Positions 49,782-58,148 of a stretch of 64,000 bases of DNA are shown here, piece by piece. Source of the DNA: Verrucomicrobiia bacterium (lineage in GTDB: Bacteria; Patescibacteriota; Saccharimonadia; Saccharimonadales; Saccharimonadaceae); the NCBI GenBank assembly GCA_035629335.1, contig DASPIB010000001.1, positions 62,001 to 126,000 on the forward strand, in the 5' to 3' direction. The stretch's first letter is position 1. Every line of letters begins with the position of its first letter. Both the position numbers and the translations under genes were made by a program. The notes under the pieces were generated by a model that was not told the origin of the DNA, searched no databases, and saw nothing but the letters and a program-made list of their open reading frames with translations.

Positions 49782-50414
49782 TTAGTCTTGTGAAGCTTTT
49801 AAGAATAATCGAGCAAGGATATTCTCGAGCACCTCATCTTTAGCGGCATCGCTATTTACCTCAATAAGCAAACCCTTTTGACGATAAGCCTCGATCACTG
49901 GGATGGTTTTTTCGTTAAATTCTTGGATACGGGTGGCGATGGCGTGCTCGGCATCGTCGGCGCGATCACCGCGATCGCCTTCGGCTTGCGACTTTGTCCA
50001 TCGTTGCCGCATAACGGCTTCGCCAAGGTGTAAGTAAATCACTGCCTTGGTTGGGTGGCCACTGGCTTCGGTGGCGGCCAGCACGCCTTCTTCTTCGCCA
50101 ATCCAGCGGCCAACTGAGCTTAGGATTAGGGGTTTGCCGGCGAACTCGGCCTTGCTTAAGAATGGGGTGACGGTGTTTAGGTATTCGTCCTGTGGCACAA
50201 GCATACCGGCATCTAGTTGGCGCTTTAGCTCGGGCGAAACAACACTGTTACGCAAAATCTCACCGCCACTCAACAGCGGGGCGTCGAACAATTGTGCCAG
50301 CGAACGGCCATGCGTGTCTTTGCCGGCATACGGAAGGCCGAAAATATTTATTGCACCACTTCCAAGCCACTGCTTAATGGCGTTAAGGTGATGGTGAGAA
50401 GCTACATCTTTCAT
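49782..50414 (-). CDS. Adenylate kinase-like nucleotide kinase
   Basis: A 210-residue protein of the adenylate kinase fold. The P-loop is GLPYAGKDTHG (residues 26-36), SGGEILR corresponds to the AMP-site helix, LDAGMLVPQDEYL is the GxxVPD-type segment, and RWTKSQAEGDRGDRADD with following RIQEFN matches the lid and R-x5-Y region. The P-loop Asp replaces the usual Gly-Thr. Differences from a standard Adk suggest a divergent NMP kinase; a canonical adk may exist elsewhere. Confidence 0.82.
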   Translation of the reverse strand: MKDVASHHHLNAIKQWLGSGAINIFGLPYAGKDTHGRSLAQLFDAPLLSGGEILRNSVVSPELKRQLDAGMLVPQDEYLNTVTPFLSKAEFAGKPLILSSVGRWIGEEEGVLAATEASGHPTKAVIYLHLGEAVMRQRWTKSQAEGDRGDRADDAEHAIATRIQEFNEKTIPVIEAYRQKGLLIEVNSDAAKDEVLENILARLFLKASQD

Positions 50415-50600
50415 GCGTAAAGTATACGGAATGCTCCTGCAGGATGCAAATAGAGTAACATCAGGTGACTTCGCTTCTGATTACCCAAACTTAATCCAAG
50501 TAAAGTTATTTTCGATTTAACCATAAGCGTGATATAATTAAAACCAACCGTGTGCGTTATTTCGTACACATTCAGATTTCGTAAAATTACGGTGGGGTAG

Positions 50601-50657
50601 ATGTACGAGAAGTGGTTGGGATTGTTAAGGGGTACTGTTTGGCAATTGCAAATGTAA
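50601..50657 (+). other. 18-codon leader ORF
   Basis: MYEKWLGLLRGTVWQLQM, preceded by GGTGGGG, lies between a TATAAT at about 50535 and the 50734 gene. It has two Trp codons. It may be a leader peptide affecting the downstream gene. The rest of this 319-base gap holds the promoter region and no other ORF that I trust. Confidence 0.4.
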
Positions 50658-50733
50658 TTGCCTATGCTTGCACGGCAAGGAGCAGGGCAGCTATAGTGGT
50701 AGCGTCGACAACGCGCGCGATTGGGGTGATAAG

Positions 50734-51336
50734 ATGACCGAACTGCACACCGACTCGTACACGGCGCCGTCGGTGGAGGTTCTGCGACACACTGCAAGAA
50801 ATCGGGTCGCGCTTTTGAGGGACAATGGTCAAACCCGCAGCGTTGCAATTACGCTTTTCCCGCGCTGGCCCAGTGTGGAGCTGGCGGCGGTAAACGAGGT
50901 TATACGACGTAACGCGCTGATGGGGAAGACTTTCCGTGACCACGGCTTTGCCGTAAGGCAAAACCGTCTATGGCTCTCGGCATTCGGGTTGCCGTCACGG
51001 TTGAAGCAGCGACTCGATTTCACACCAGAACAACGACTTGCCGTTGAGGTGTACGAATTCTACGGCGATACGCACCTTTATGGCACGGTGGTTGAGTTTG
51101 CGCTCGCCACTGCACACCTGCCGGATCGTCCGTCGCATGGGCGGATGGCTGTTTGGCGGTTTTTTGGTCAAGGTCAGCAGTTCTTTGACTGCCTACAAGG
51201 GGCGGTTTACCGCGGCAGCGTTCGATCGGCTGCGAAGTGCTGTGCTCGGGTTGTCGCTTGGTTCGCGATTATCCGGACACTCCGCACTGCGCTGAAGGAG
51301 GTGCCAAAGTTCAAGCATGAACGGCGACTATCTTAA
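50734..51336 (+). CDS. Orphan protein, possible late frameshift
   Basis: A 200-residue ORF with GGGGTG before ATG. Residues 1-125 look coding (helical with VRQNRLWLSAFGLPSRLKQR). After about residue 125 two frames compete: the annotated one (Cys-rich, RSAAKCCARVVAW) and another ending at 51295 with a regular-looking helix (FTAAAFDRLRSAVLGLSLG). The second choice would put AAGGAGG right after its stop, before a tiny ORF at 51317. I cannot decide; a single-base error near 51110-51160 would explain it. Followed by a hairpin terminator. Confidence 0.5.
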   Translation: MTELHTDSYTAPSVEVLRHTARNRVALLRDNGQTRSVAITLFPRWPSVELAAVNEVIRRNALMGKTFRDHGFAVRQNRLWLSAFGLPSRLKQRLDFTPEQRLAVEVYEFYGDTHLYGTVVEFALATAHLPDRPSHGRMAVWRFFGQGQQFFDCLQGAVYRGSVRSAAKCCARVVAWFAIIRTLRTALKEVPKFKHERRLS

Positions 51337-51341
51337 AACAT

Positions 51342-51388
51342 GGGGCAGCTGGCGATTCTTGTAGTAAAGATTCGCCTCTGCCCCTTTA
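51342..51388 (+). terminator. Imperfect hairpin terminator
   Basis: GGGGCAG...GCGA and TCGCC...CTGCCCC pair with small internal loops, followed by TTTATC. Confidence 0.65.
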
Positions 51389-51395
51389 TCATTTG

Positions 51396-51434
51396 CTAGC
51401 ACTCTTGACTTTAGACTGCTAAAAACAGTAAAAT
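51396..51434 (+). promoter_or_regulatory. Degenerate CIRCE operator and promoter of hrcA
   Basis: CTAGCACTC, nine bases, GACTGCTAA (51396-51422): one base differs from consensus in each arm. TTGACT (51405-51410) is inside the operator and TAAAAT (51429-51434) follows at 18 bases. The -10 box ends 7 bases before the hrcA ATG. Confidence 0.8.
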
Positions 51435-51441
51435 AGACTAT

Positions 51442-52143
51442 ATGACAGAACGCCAAATGCAAATCTTGGCCGCTATAATCGAGCAATATGCCGAAATTGC
51501 CGCACCCGTCGGTTCTATTACCCTGGCAAAGTTGTTCGGTGTCAGTTCGGCGACAATTCGGGCAGAAATGGCCCGCCTTGAAGAGATGGGCTTTATTGCG
51601 CAGCCGCACACCAGCGCCGGGCGGGTCCCCACCGATAAGGGCTACCGGTTATACGTTAACAGCCTGACTTTACAGCAAGAGCAACCACAGCTCGATCGCA
51701 GTACGAGAGCGATTGAGCGACGAGTCTCTACCCATGCTGACCGCGCTGACCGTGCAATTCGAAGCGCCGTCGATAGCTTGGTCGAGCTCACCCATAACTT
51801 GGGTCTGGCGACAATTGGCGATCAAATGTATATGAGCGGCATTAGCAATCTGTTCAGCCAGCCAGAATTTGCTCGTGGTGAGCATGTGCAGGCAGTGGCA
51901 TCACTACTCGATAATCTTGAACCATGGCTACGCGAGGCCGCACCAAACGAACCGCTAAATGTCTATATTGGCAGCGAAAACCCCATTGGTAAAACTTCGG
52001 GCGCCACGCTGATTATTAGCCGCTTCCGGTCGCCTTTTTCTGACCGCAGTTATATCGGTATTTTAGGGCCAACCCGTCAAAGCTATGCCCGCACCATGCA
52101 GCTCGTACGTCATGCTGGCGCCATGCTAGAAGAAGTGTTATAA
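51442..52143 (+). CDS. hrcA: Heat-inducible transcription repressor HrcA
   Basis: A 233-residue protein, shorter than the usual 340 residues. The winged helix ([51 protein letters not shown]) is clear and diagnostic. The ending ...[13 protein letters not shown] matches the C-terminal HrcA segment. The dimerisation insert is largely missing. It binds CIRCE sites, three of which lie in this window. Probably leaderless. Confidence 0.96.
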   Translation: MTERQMQILAAIIEQYAEIAAPVGSITLAKLFGVSSATIRAEMARLEEMGFIAQPHTSAGRVPTDKGYRLYVNSLTLQQEQPQLDRSTRAIERRVSTHADRADRAIRSAVDSLVELTHNLGLATIGDQMYMSGISNLFSQPEFARGEHVQAVASLLDNLEPWLREAAPNEPLNVYIGSENPIGKTSGATLIISRFRSPFSDRSYIGILGPTRQSYARTMQLVRHAGAMLEEVL

Positions 52144-52163
52144 CAGCTAAAAAAGGAGGGCAG

Positions 52164-52634
52164 ATGCCAAAGACAAAGCCGACCAAAAAAGAACAAGAAC
52201 TACAGGAAAAAATTGACGAGCTCACCGGCGATCTACAACGACTAAGGGCAGACTTTGAAAATTACCGCAAACGGGTAGACGGCGAAAAAGAAATTGCCAA
52301 AGAAATTGGTAAAAGCACAGCAATTATGAAGCTGCTGCCAATTATCGATACCATCGAACGCGCTGCCGGGCACGTACCGAAAGAACTAAAAGATAATAAA
52401 TGGGCGCAGGGTATTGTTGGGTTATCGAAGCAGCTTGAGAAAAATCTTGAAGCCTTACAATTACAGCGAATTGAAGCCAAGCCCGGCACGCCCTTTGACC
52501 CAGAAGTGCACGAGGCAGTGCAGTACGAAGAGGGCGAAGGCGACAAAGAAGTTATTGCTGCCGAACTTCAAGCTGGCTACATGTACGGCAAAAATGTCAT
52601 TCGCCACAGTATGGTGAAAGTCACAAAGGAGTAG
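52164..52634 (+). CDS. grpE: GrpE nucleotide exchange factor
   Basis: A 156-residue protein with AAAGGAGGG before ATG. Long N-terminal coiled coil (EQELQEKIDELTGDLQRLR), then DFENYRKRVDGE, and the C-terminal beta domain (DPEVHEAVQYEEGEGDKE; GYMYGKNVIRHSMVKV). It accelerates ADP release from DnaK. Second gene of the hrcA operon. Confidence 0.96.
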   Translation: MPKTKPTKKEQELQEKIDELTGDLQRLRADFENYRKRVDGEKEIAKEIGKSTAIMKLLPIIDTIERAAGHVPKELKDNKWAQGIVGLSKQLEKNLEALQLQRIEAKPGTPFDPEVHEAVQYEEGEGDKEVIAAELQAGYMYGKNVIRHSMVKVTKE

Positions 52635-52636
52635 GT

Positions 52637-53260
52637 ATGATTGGTAGCGCTGAAGGACCTTTCCGGCAGGATAACAGCGACTTACTGGCGCGTCTTGATG
52701 AAGCCGAAGCCCTGGCTATGGCCGCCGAAGCCGAAGACCAAGCTCGCCGGGAAGCTTTTCTTAATCATTTTCCAGAGCGCGATGTTGTCCACGGGCCAGA
52801 TGCGTTTCGTTTTGACCCGGCATCGTTTGAAATTATTGCTCCCGCCGATGAGATTGATATGCAGGCAGAAATCAGCCTCATGACGACACTTGGCAGCCTT
52901 GAATCAACGGCTGAGCGCAATATTATCCCGGCGATTGTGCATGTTCGTGCTGCCGAACATCAAACCGAGCTATTGCAGCAAATAGCCCATTACTGGCAAA
53001 CACGGATCCAGCAGCCAGCAGTAGTGTACGATATGGCGCTGCACGATGAACGTGCCGTACTGCCAACCTGGAACGATTTTGCTAAAAGATTACAGCAGCA
53101 ATTCGTGCTACCGCCAGATACGCTGATTGCAGTATCTGCGCCGCAACCCATCCACTGGCGGGCTTTTTTGGCTGAAATGCCCGACGGAAGCTATCCGCAG
53201 CTGCCCGTGGCGATCGTTGTACCTGATCAAAGGTCGGCGCAAAACCCAGAGGCAGCCTAG
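52637..53260 (+). CDS. Unknown protein inside the heat-shock operon
   Basis: A 207-residue soluble acidic protein starting 2 bases after grpE and ending just before the dnaK CIRCE. N-terminal helix rich in Ala/Glu (LDEAEALAMAAEAEDQARRE), then mixed alpha/beta with Gln-rich helices (HQTELLQQIAHYWQTRIQQP). No domain recognised. Its fixed position between grpE and dnaK suggests a partner in proteostasis, perhaps a lineage-specific co-chaperone. Confidence 0.75.
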   Translation: MIGSAEGPFRQDNSDLLARLDEAEALAMAAEAEDQARREAFLNHFPERDVVHGPDAFRFDPASFEIIAPADEIDMQAEISLMTTLGSLESTAERNIIPAIVHVRAAEHQTELLQQIAHYWQTRIQQPAVVYDMALHDERAVLPTWNDFAKRLQQQFVLPPDTLIAVSAPQPIHWRAFLAEMPDGSYPQLPVAIVVPDQRSAQNPEAA

Positions 53261-53265
53261 CGTTA

Positions 53266-53304
53266 TTAGCACTCTTGACACGAGAGTGCTAATTTGCATA
53301 TAAT
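53266..53304 (+). promoter_or_regulatory. Perfect CIRCE operator and promoter of dnaK
   Basis: TTAGCACTC, nine bases, GAGTGCTAA (53266-53292) matches the CIRCE consensus exactly. TTGACA (53275-53280) lies in the spacer and TATAAT (53299-53304) follows at 18 bases. The leader to dnaK is about 80 bases with AACGGAGGA, so dnaK is a leadered gene. Confidence 0.95.
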
Positions 53305-53389
53305 ACATATAGACTTAGCAATCACCAACGATGACTGCTAAAATAGAACACATATCTGAAGCTTTTATAGATCGTAACGGAGGAAAAGT

Positions 53390-55276
53390 ATGGGTAAAAT
53401 TATCGGTATTGACCTTGGTACTACCAACAGCGCCGTGGCCTACATGGTGGCTGGCAAGCCCGAGGTAATCGCCAACGCCGAAGGCAACCGCACAACGCCA
53501 AGCGTGGTGGCGATTGGTAAAAACGGCCAACGATTAGTCGGCCAGGTGGCTCAGCGCCAGCGGGTGACTAATCCTAAAAACACCGTGTTTGGCGTGAAGC
53601 GCTTGATTGGGCGCAAATTTAGCGATAAAGAGGTGCAAAAAGACCTCGATATTATGCCTTACGAAATTATCAAGGCCGGCGATGGCGTACGGGTAAAAAT
53701 GGGCGACAAAGATTACAGCCCTGAAGAAATCTCAGCCATGATTCTCAGTAAAATTAAAGCCGATGCCGAAGCGTTCTTAGGCGAACCAGTCACTGAAGCT
53801 GTAATTACTGTGCCGGCTTACTTCGACGATCCACAGCGCCAGGCCACCAAAGACGCCGGTAAAATTGCTGGCCTTGAGGTGAAGCGCATTATTAACGAAC
53901 CAACTGCCGCTGCCCTTGCTTACGGCCTCGATAAGAAAAAAGAAGAAAAAATTGCCGTTTTCGACCTTGGCGGTGGTACCTTTGACGTCTCGATTCTTGA
54001 ACTTGGCGACGGCGTATTTGAAGTGAAGTCAACCAATGGTGACACTCATCTTGGTGGTGAAGACTTCGATAACCGCATCGTTAACCACTTCCTTGATGTT
54101 TTCAAGAGTGAACACGGCGTTGACCTCCGTGGCGACAACGCGGCTATGCAGCGCCTAAAAGACGAAGCCGAAAAAGCCAAAAAAGAGCTTTCAAGCACTA
54201 CTGAAACCGATATTAACCTGCCATTTCTTACCGCTAACGCCGATGGCCCAATGCACTTTGAGTACAAGCTCACCCGGGCCAAGCTTGAAGAATTAGTGGC
54301 CGACTTGGTTGAAAAAACCGCCGAACCATGTGAAAAAGCGCTCAAAGACGCTGGTCTTTCGGCTAGTGACATCGACGAGATTGTATTGGTGGGCGGTATG
54401 ACCCGCATGCCAGCCGTGGTTGAAAAAGTAAAGAAAATCTTCGGTAAAGAACCGCTTAAGGGTGTTAACCCAGACGAAGTAGTAGCTATTGGCGCGGCAA
54501 TTCAAGGTGGTGTGCTAGCTGGAGACGTAAAGGACGTGCTGCTGCTTGATGTTACCCCGTTGAGCCTTGGCATTGAAACCATGGGTGGCGTGATGACCAA
54601 GCTAATCGAACGCAACACCACCATTCCAACTAGCAAGTCAGAGATCTTCTCAACTGCAGCAGATAACCAACCACAAGTAGAGATCTCGGTGCTTCAGGGC
54701 GAACGCCAGATGGCTGCCGATAACAAACGGCTCGGTATCTTCCAGCTAGATGGCATTGCGCCGGCGCCTCGCGGTGTGCCGCAAATTGAAGTGACGTTCA
54801 ATATTGATGCCAATGGTATTCTGAACGTGACAGCCAAAGACAAAGGCACCGGGAAAGAGCAGAGCATTACCATTCAAAACAGTGGCAACCTCAGTAAAGA
54901 AGATATCGAAAAGGCGCAAAAAGAAGCCGAGGCCCACGCTGAAGAAGACCGCAAAAAGCGTGAAGCCATCGACGCCCGCAACGGCTTAGAAAACGCTATC
55001 TACCAGGCCGAAAAAATGCCGAATGAGTTTAAGGATAAGATTTCAGATAACGACAAGCAAGAGATTACCGAAGCGGTAGAAGCTGCCAAGAAACATAAAG
55101 ATTCAGATAACAAAGAAGAACTGGAAGCTGCCACCAAAGAACTGCTTGATAAAATTCAGGCAATTGGCGCCAAATTGTACCAGCAGCCAGCCGACGATGC
55201 GAAGCCAGAAGCGGACAAAACTGAAGACAAAACTGACGGGCCGGTTGAAGGCGAGGTGGTTGACGAGAAAAAATAG
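53390..55276 (+). CDS. dnaK: Chaperone DnaK (Hsp70)
   Basis: A 628-residue Hsp70. [16 protein letters not shown] at the N-terminus, [26 protein letters not shown] in the nucleotide domain; [17 protein letters not shown] starts the substrate domain; the C-terminal lid is charged and ends EGEVVDEKK like other DnaK tails. CIRCE-controlled. dnaJ is not adjacent: about 1.8 kb of orphan genes lie between. Confidence 0.98.
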   Translation: MGKIIGIDLGTTNSAVAYMVAGKPEVIANAEGNRTTPSVVAIGKNGQRLVGQVAQRQRVTNPKNTVFGVKRLIGRKFSDKEVQKDLDIMPYEIIKAGDGVRVKMGDKDYSPEEISAMILSKIKADAEAFLGEPVTEAVITVPAYFDDPQRQATKDAGKIAGLEVKRIINEPTAAALAYGLDKKKEEKIAVFDLGGGTFDVSILELGDGVFEVKSTNGDTHLGGEDFDNRIVNHFLDVFKSEHGVDLRGDNAAMQRLKDEAEKAKKELSSTTETDINLPFLTANADGPMHFEYKLTRAKLEELVADLVEKTAEPCEKALKDAGLSASDIDEIVLVGGMTRMPAVVEKVKKIFGKEPLKGVNPDEVVAIGAAIQGGVLAGDVKDVLLLDVTPLSLGIETMGGVMTKLIERNTTIPTSKSEIFSTAADNQPQVEISVLQGERQMAADNKRLGIFQLDGIAPAPRGVPQIEVTFNIDANGILNVTAKDKGTGKEQSITIQNSGNLSKEDIEKAQKEAEAHAEEDRKKREAIDARNGLENAIYQAEKMPNEFKDKISDNDKQEITEAVEAAKKHKDSDNKEELEAATKELLDKIQAIGAKLYQQPADDAKPEADKTEDKTDGPVEGEVVDEKK

Positions 55277-55297
55277 CTAAGCATTTAGCAATAAAGG

Positions 55298-55332
55298 ACG
55301 CCCTAGCGAAAACCTACGCTAGGGCGTTTTTG
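55298..55332 (+). terminator. Intrinsic terminator of dnaK
   Basis: ACGCCCTAGCG (55298-55308) pairs with CGCTAGGGCGT (55317-55327), then TTTTTG. Confidence 0.95.
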
Positions 55333-55377
55333 CCTTTGATTATACGATGCGAGGTTAGTTTAGGTGCAAACTATAAC

Positions 55378-55659
55378 TTATGCGCCACTGCGGCGAACGT
55401 ATTCGGCGCGGGCCTGTTCAAGAATCTCTTCCAGCTTACGCGACCACTCAGGAGTAGGGTCACCTGGTACAGGCGCTTGCCACACATTAGGCCAATTGAC
55501 TTCGTGGTAGCTCGTTACCGCCTTGATGTACGATAGTGTCTGGTTTCCTCTGCGCTGAGCCTCTGCGCCAGCTAGAATTGCTTTGGGCGTAGCCTCGGCA
55601 GTGAATCTGCGAAGGACTTTTCCATTGTTGAAAACTGCTTGGAATTCGGCTGTCGCCAT
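55378..55659 (-). CDS. Orphan small protein, unknown
   Basis: A 93-residue protein with AAGGAGAAG before the ATG at 55659. Starts MATAEFQAVFNNGKVLRRF, then helices and a Trp/Pro segment (NWPNVWQAPVPGDPTPEW). No Cys or TM. Part of an orphan cluster placed between dnaK and dnaJ. Confidence 0.65.
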   Translation of the reverse strand: MATAEFQAVFNNGKVLRRFTAEATPKAILAGAEAQRRGNQTLSYIKAVTSYHEVNWPNVWQAPVPGDPTPEWSRKLEEILEQARAEYVRRSGA

Positions 55660-55742
55660 CACTTCTCCTTGATTGCGATGAATAACAAGAATTCGCACTA
55701 CTTTTGCGGCCGTGGCTTTGCCATGCATCGTATGGCCAAGAC

Positions 55743-55771
55743 AATATACATCACCTATACGCATAAGTCAA
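55743..55771 (-). promoter_or_regulatory. Sigma-70 promoter of the 55378 gene
   Basis: On the minus strand TTGACT (55771-55766), 17 bases, TATATT (55748-55743). The terminator of the preceding gene ends just 5 bases upstream. The leader to the ATG is about 80 bases. Confidence 0.78.
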
Positions 55772-55775
55772 CTAA

Positions 55776-55806
55776 TAAAAATCGGCGCCTGCAAATCACA
55801 GACGCC
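55776..55806 (-). terminator. Intrinsic terminator of the 55927 gene
   Basis: On the minus strand GGCGTCTG pairs with CAGGCGCC (one G-U), then ATTTTTATT. About 120 bases lie between it and the stop; that stretch contains a second hairpin (AGGTATT/AATACCT near 55836-55856) and no ORF. Confidence 0.75.
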
Positions 55807-55926
55807 GTGGCTAGTGCAGGCTTTCTGTTACCGGCAGGTATTTTTTCTAATACCTTTAAGCGGCGAACGAATGACCACAGGTCTTGGCCGTACTACACAG
55901 CCTCAAACCGTGAGATGAGATTTTTG

Positions 55927-56247
55927 TTATTGCTTGCGCTGCTTTTTGGCCGCATACGCGACAGCAAACCCAGCGCTAATATCTGCTTGAGGCGCCCACA
56001 CCATCTCTCCGGCATGATTTCCTTCGATTTGCCTGTAATACACCTCCGGGTACGTGCTATATCGGGTGCATATTCCAATCGATGAGATTTGCTCCTCATC
56101 ATGTAGCTTCTGCGTAGCCGATTCCAGGATTTTAGCCTTAGTTTCCGCGTCTAGAAGCTTTCTTTCGTCAATCCCAACCTCAAAATATGCATGCCGTAGG
56201 TTTTTATTACGAGTCTTGACTACTACACGGAACCTTACTACTGACAT
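55927..56247 (-). CDS. Orphan small protein, unknown
   Basis: A 106-residue protein beginning MSVVRFRVVVKTRNKNLRH, with AGAAGAG upstream. Beta strand, Lys-rich helix (LLDAETKAKILESATQKL), beta strands with two Tyr-rich loops, and a C-terminal Ala/Lys stretch. Looks like a small RNA- or ligand-binding alpha/beta fold but unassigned. Confidence 0.62.
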   Translation of the reverse strand: MSVVRFRVVVKTRNKNLRHAYFEVGIDERKLLDAETKAKILESATQKLHDEEQISSIGICTRYSTYPEVYYRQIEGNHAGEMVWAPQADISAGFAVAYAAKKQRKQ

Positions 56248-56285
56248 GCCAAGCTCTTCTCATGGACGTGCCGACAGGCTAAAGT

Positions 56286-56313
56286 AGTATATATAAATTA
56301 GTATTATCCGCAA
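56286..56313 (-). promoter_or_regulatory. Sigma-70 promoter of the 55927 gene
   Basis: On the minus strand TTGCGG (56313-56308), 16 bases, TATACT (56291-56286). Confidence 0.7.
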
Positions 56314-56376
56314 GATGATTGAGCAGGCGACTATAATGGTGTATGCTTAATCTTGGCCAAAAGAAAGGTGAAGGAC

Positions 56377-56637
56377 ATGGCTTGGATCACTCGTTCATAC
56401 GACGTTGAGACTGGCGTTAAGCGGTACGCCTATACCAGTGACACGACACTTACCCCAAAAGGTCAACAAGTACTTTCAAGTAATATTGAAAGGATTATTG
56501 GCATTTCTGAAGTGCTAAGTACCAGTACAATTGGCTGCGCGGTCCGGCAAGAAGGCGGCTACGCTTGGAGCGACCTAGACGATGAGATTAACACTGTCTT
56601 TCAAACAGTAGCGGGCATGCAGGGTTGTACGAGGTAA
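56377..56637 (+). CDS. Orphan small protein, unknown
   Basis: An 86-residue protein, ATG at 56377 with GGTGAAGGA before it (an in-frame TTG at 56353 is less likely). MAWITRSYDVETGVKRYAYT, helical centre, two Cys. TATAAT at about 56332. No relative recognised. Confidence 0.6.
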   Translation: MAWITRSYDVETGVKRYAYTSDTTLTPKGQQVLSSNIERIIGISEVLSTSTIGCAVRQEGGYAWSDLDDEINTVFQTVAGMQGCTR

Positions 56638-56695
56638 CTCGGCGGTATTCCGCTTTACCCCGACGCAACGTTTTGCAATCGATAAGGAGTTACCG

Positions 56696-56952
56696 ATGCG
56701 CGTTGAAGTGAGCTTGCAGAATCGCACCGGCGATACCGGCGACCTCACCATCGCAATAAGCGATTGACCCAGCAAGGCAAATCTGAGCTACAGGCGCGAC
56801 TGAAGAGCCTCGGTGCTACTATTGTAAGCATGGGAAGTAGCGGCTGTCGTGTGACTAAGCCTGCCGAAGTAAGCTGGGAAGATTTCTTTAAAGGAGCGTG
56901 GCATATCTTCCAAGATATCGCACAAAATGAGAGTAATGTGACGGCGGCATGA
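56696..56952 (+). pseudogene. Small gene split by a -1 shift, or two overlapping ORFs
   Basis: ATG 56696 with ATAAGGAGT reads 23 residues (MRVEVSLQNRTGDTGDLTIA...) to TGA 56765. A TTG at 56764 overlaps that stop (TTGA) and opens a 62-residue frame (TQQGKSELQARLKSLGATIV...). Joining both by one inserted T gives a continuous alpha/beta protein of about 85 residues (...ISD-LTQQGKSEL...), the more natural sequence. Either a one-base loss or translational coupling of two tiny proteins. Confidence 0.55.
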
Positions 56953-56956
56953 TTTA

Positions 56957-56985
56957 GCTCCCGGAGTCGGTTAGATTCCGGGAGT
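56957..56985 (+). terminator. Hairpin after the split gene
   Basis: CTCCCGGA (56958-56965) pairs with TCCGGGAG (56977-56984); no long T-run, so activity uncertain. It directly precedes the dnaJ CIRCE. Confidence 0.6.
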
Positions 56986-57000
56986 GGTAATACCGTGATC

Positions 57001-57038
57001 TTAGCACTCTTGAATATTGAGTGCCAGTCGATTATCAT
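57001..57038 (+). promoter_or_regulatory. Half-degenerate CIRCE and promoter of dnaJ
   Basis: TTAGCACTC, nine bases, GAGTGCCAG (57001-57027): left arm perfect, right arm differs at two positions. TTGAAT (57010-57015) and TATCAT (57033-57038) are spaced by 17. The -10 box ends 7 bases before the ATG, so dnaJ is probably leaderless. Confidence 0.82.
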
Positions 57039-57045
57039 GGAATAA

Positions 57046-58146
57046 ATGAGTAAAAGAGATTATTACGAAGTTTTAGGCATAAGCAAAAACGCCTCACCAG
57101 ACGAAATCAAGAAGGCGTTTCGGCGGCTGGCGATTCAATACCACCCGGATAAAGAGGGCGGTAATGAGGAGAAGTTCAAAGAGGTCAACGAAGCTTACGA
57201 AGTCTTAAAAGACCCTTCAAAACGCCAGCGCTACGACCAATTTGGTCACGCTGGAGTGGGTGGTAGTGCCGGTGCTGGTGGCGGTAATCCGTTTGAAGGT
57301 TTTCAGGGCTTCGGTGGTGCCCAGGGAGCTCGCTTCGATTTTGGCGATCTGGGCCTTGGCGACATTTTTGGCAGCTTCTTTGGTGGTGGCCAGCAGCAAC
57401 AAGGCCCTCGGCGTGGCCAAGACGTTGAAACCGATGTAACGGTTAGTTTTGAAGAAGCGGTATTTGGCGTCGAAAAAGACATAAGTATTTATCTTGACGA
57501 TACCTGTTCGCACTGTAAGGGCACCACAGTAGAGCCTGGCCATAACCTGAAAACCTGCCCAACCTGCCAGGGTTCAGGCCAGCAAATGCGCATCATGAAT
57601 ACTATTTTTGGGCAAATTCAGCAGTCAACCATGTGCTCTACCTGCGAAGGCCGTGGTAAGGTGCCAGAAAAAGTTTGCACCGTTTGTAAAGGCAAGGGCA
57701 CCGAGCGACGCCACCAAACGATTGCTCTAAAGGTCCCCGCCGGTATCGATGACGGCGCCACTATTCGCCTGCGTGAACGCGGAGAGGCAATTGCTAATGG
57801 TGGAAAGGGCGATTTGTATGTGCATGTTCGGGTAAACCCACACAAACATTTCACGCGTGAGGGCGACTTAATTTTAAGTGATGAACACGTGACGATGGTC
57901 GATGCGGCGCTGGGGACAGAGATCGAAGTCGACACTGTCGATGGCCCGCTCACCATGAAAATTCCTGCCGGTACCCAAAGCGGCACCGATTTCAAGCTGT
58001 CGGGTCATGGGGTGCCACATCTGCGCGGCGGTGGGCGTGGTTCGCACATCGTTACGATACATGTTGATACGCCAACCAAGCTTTCGAAGCGCCAAAAAGA
58101 GCTGCTCGAAGAATTCCGCAGCCATAAAAAACGCGGCCTGTTTTAG
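57046..58146 (+). CDS. dnaJ: Chaperone DnaJ (Hsp40)
   Basis: A 366-residue type I Hsp40. J domain with the HPD motif (YHPDKEGG) near residue 33, Gly-rich region, then four zinc-finger CxxCxGxG repeats ([30 protein letters not shown]), then the C-terminal peptide-binding domain ([19 protein letters not shown]). It delivers substrates to DnaK. The next gene starts 2 bases after its stop. Confidence 0.97.
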   Translation: MSKRDYYEVLGISKNASPDEIKKAFRRLAIQYHPDKEGGNEEKFKEVNEAYEVLKDPSKRQRYDQFGHAGVGGSAGAGGGNPFEGFQGFGGAQGARFDFGDLGLGDIFGSFFGGGQQQQGPRRGQDVETDVTVSFEEAVFGVEKDISIYLDDTCSHCKGTTVEPGHNLKTCPTCQGSGQQMRIMNTIFGQIQQSTMCSTCEGRGKVPEKVCTVCKGKGTERRHQTIALKVPAGIDDGATIRLRERGEAIANGGKGDLYVHVRVNPHKHFTREGDLILSDEHVTMVDAALGTEIEVDTVDGPLTMKIPAGTQSGTDFKLSGHGVPHLRGGGRGSHIVTIHVDTPTKLSKRQKELLEEFRSHKKRGLF

Positions 58147-58148
58147 AT

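Noticed and set aside
55712-55918. Plus-strand 68-codon ORF between the orphan genes
   Set aside because: No ribosome site, and it overlaps the promoter and terminator of the minus-strand genes.
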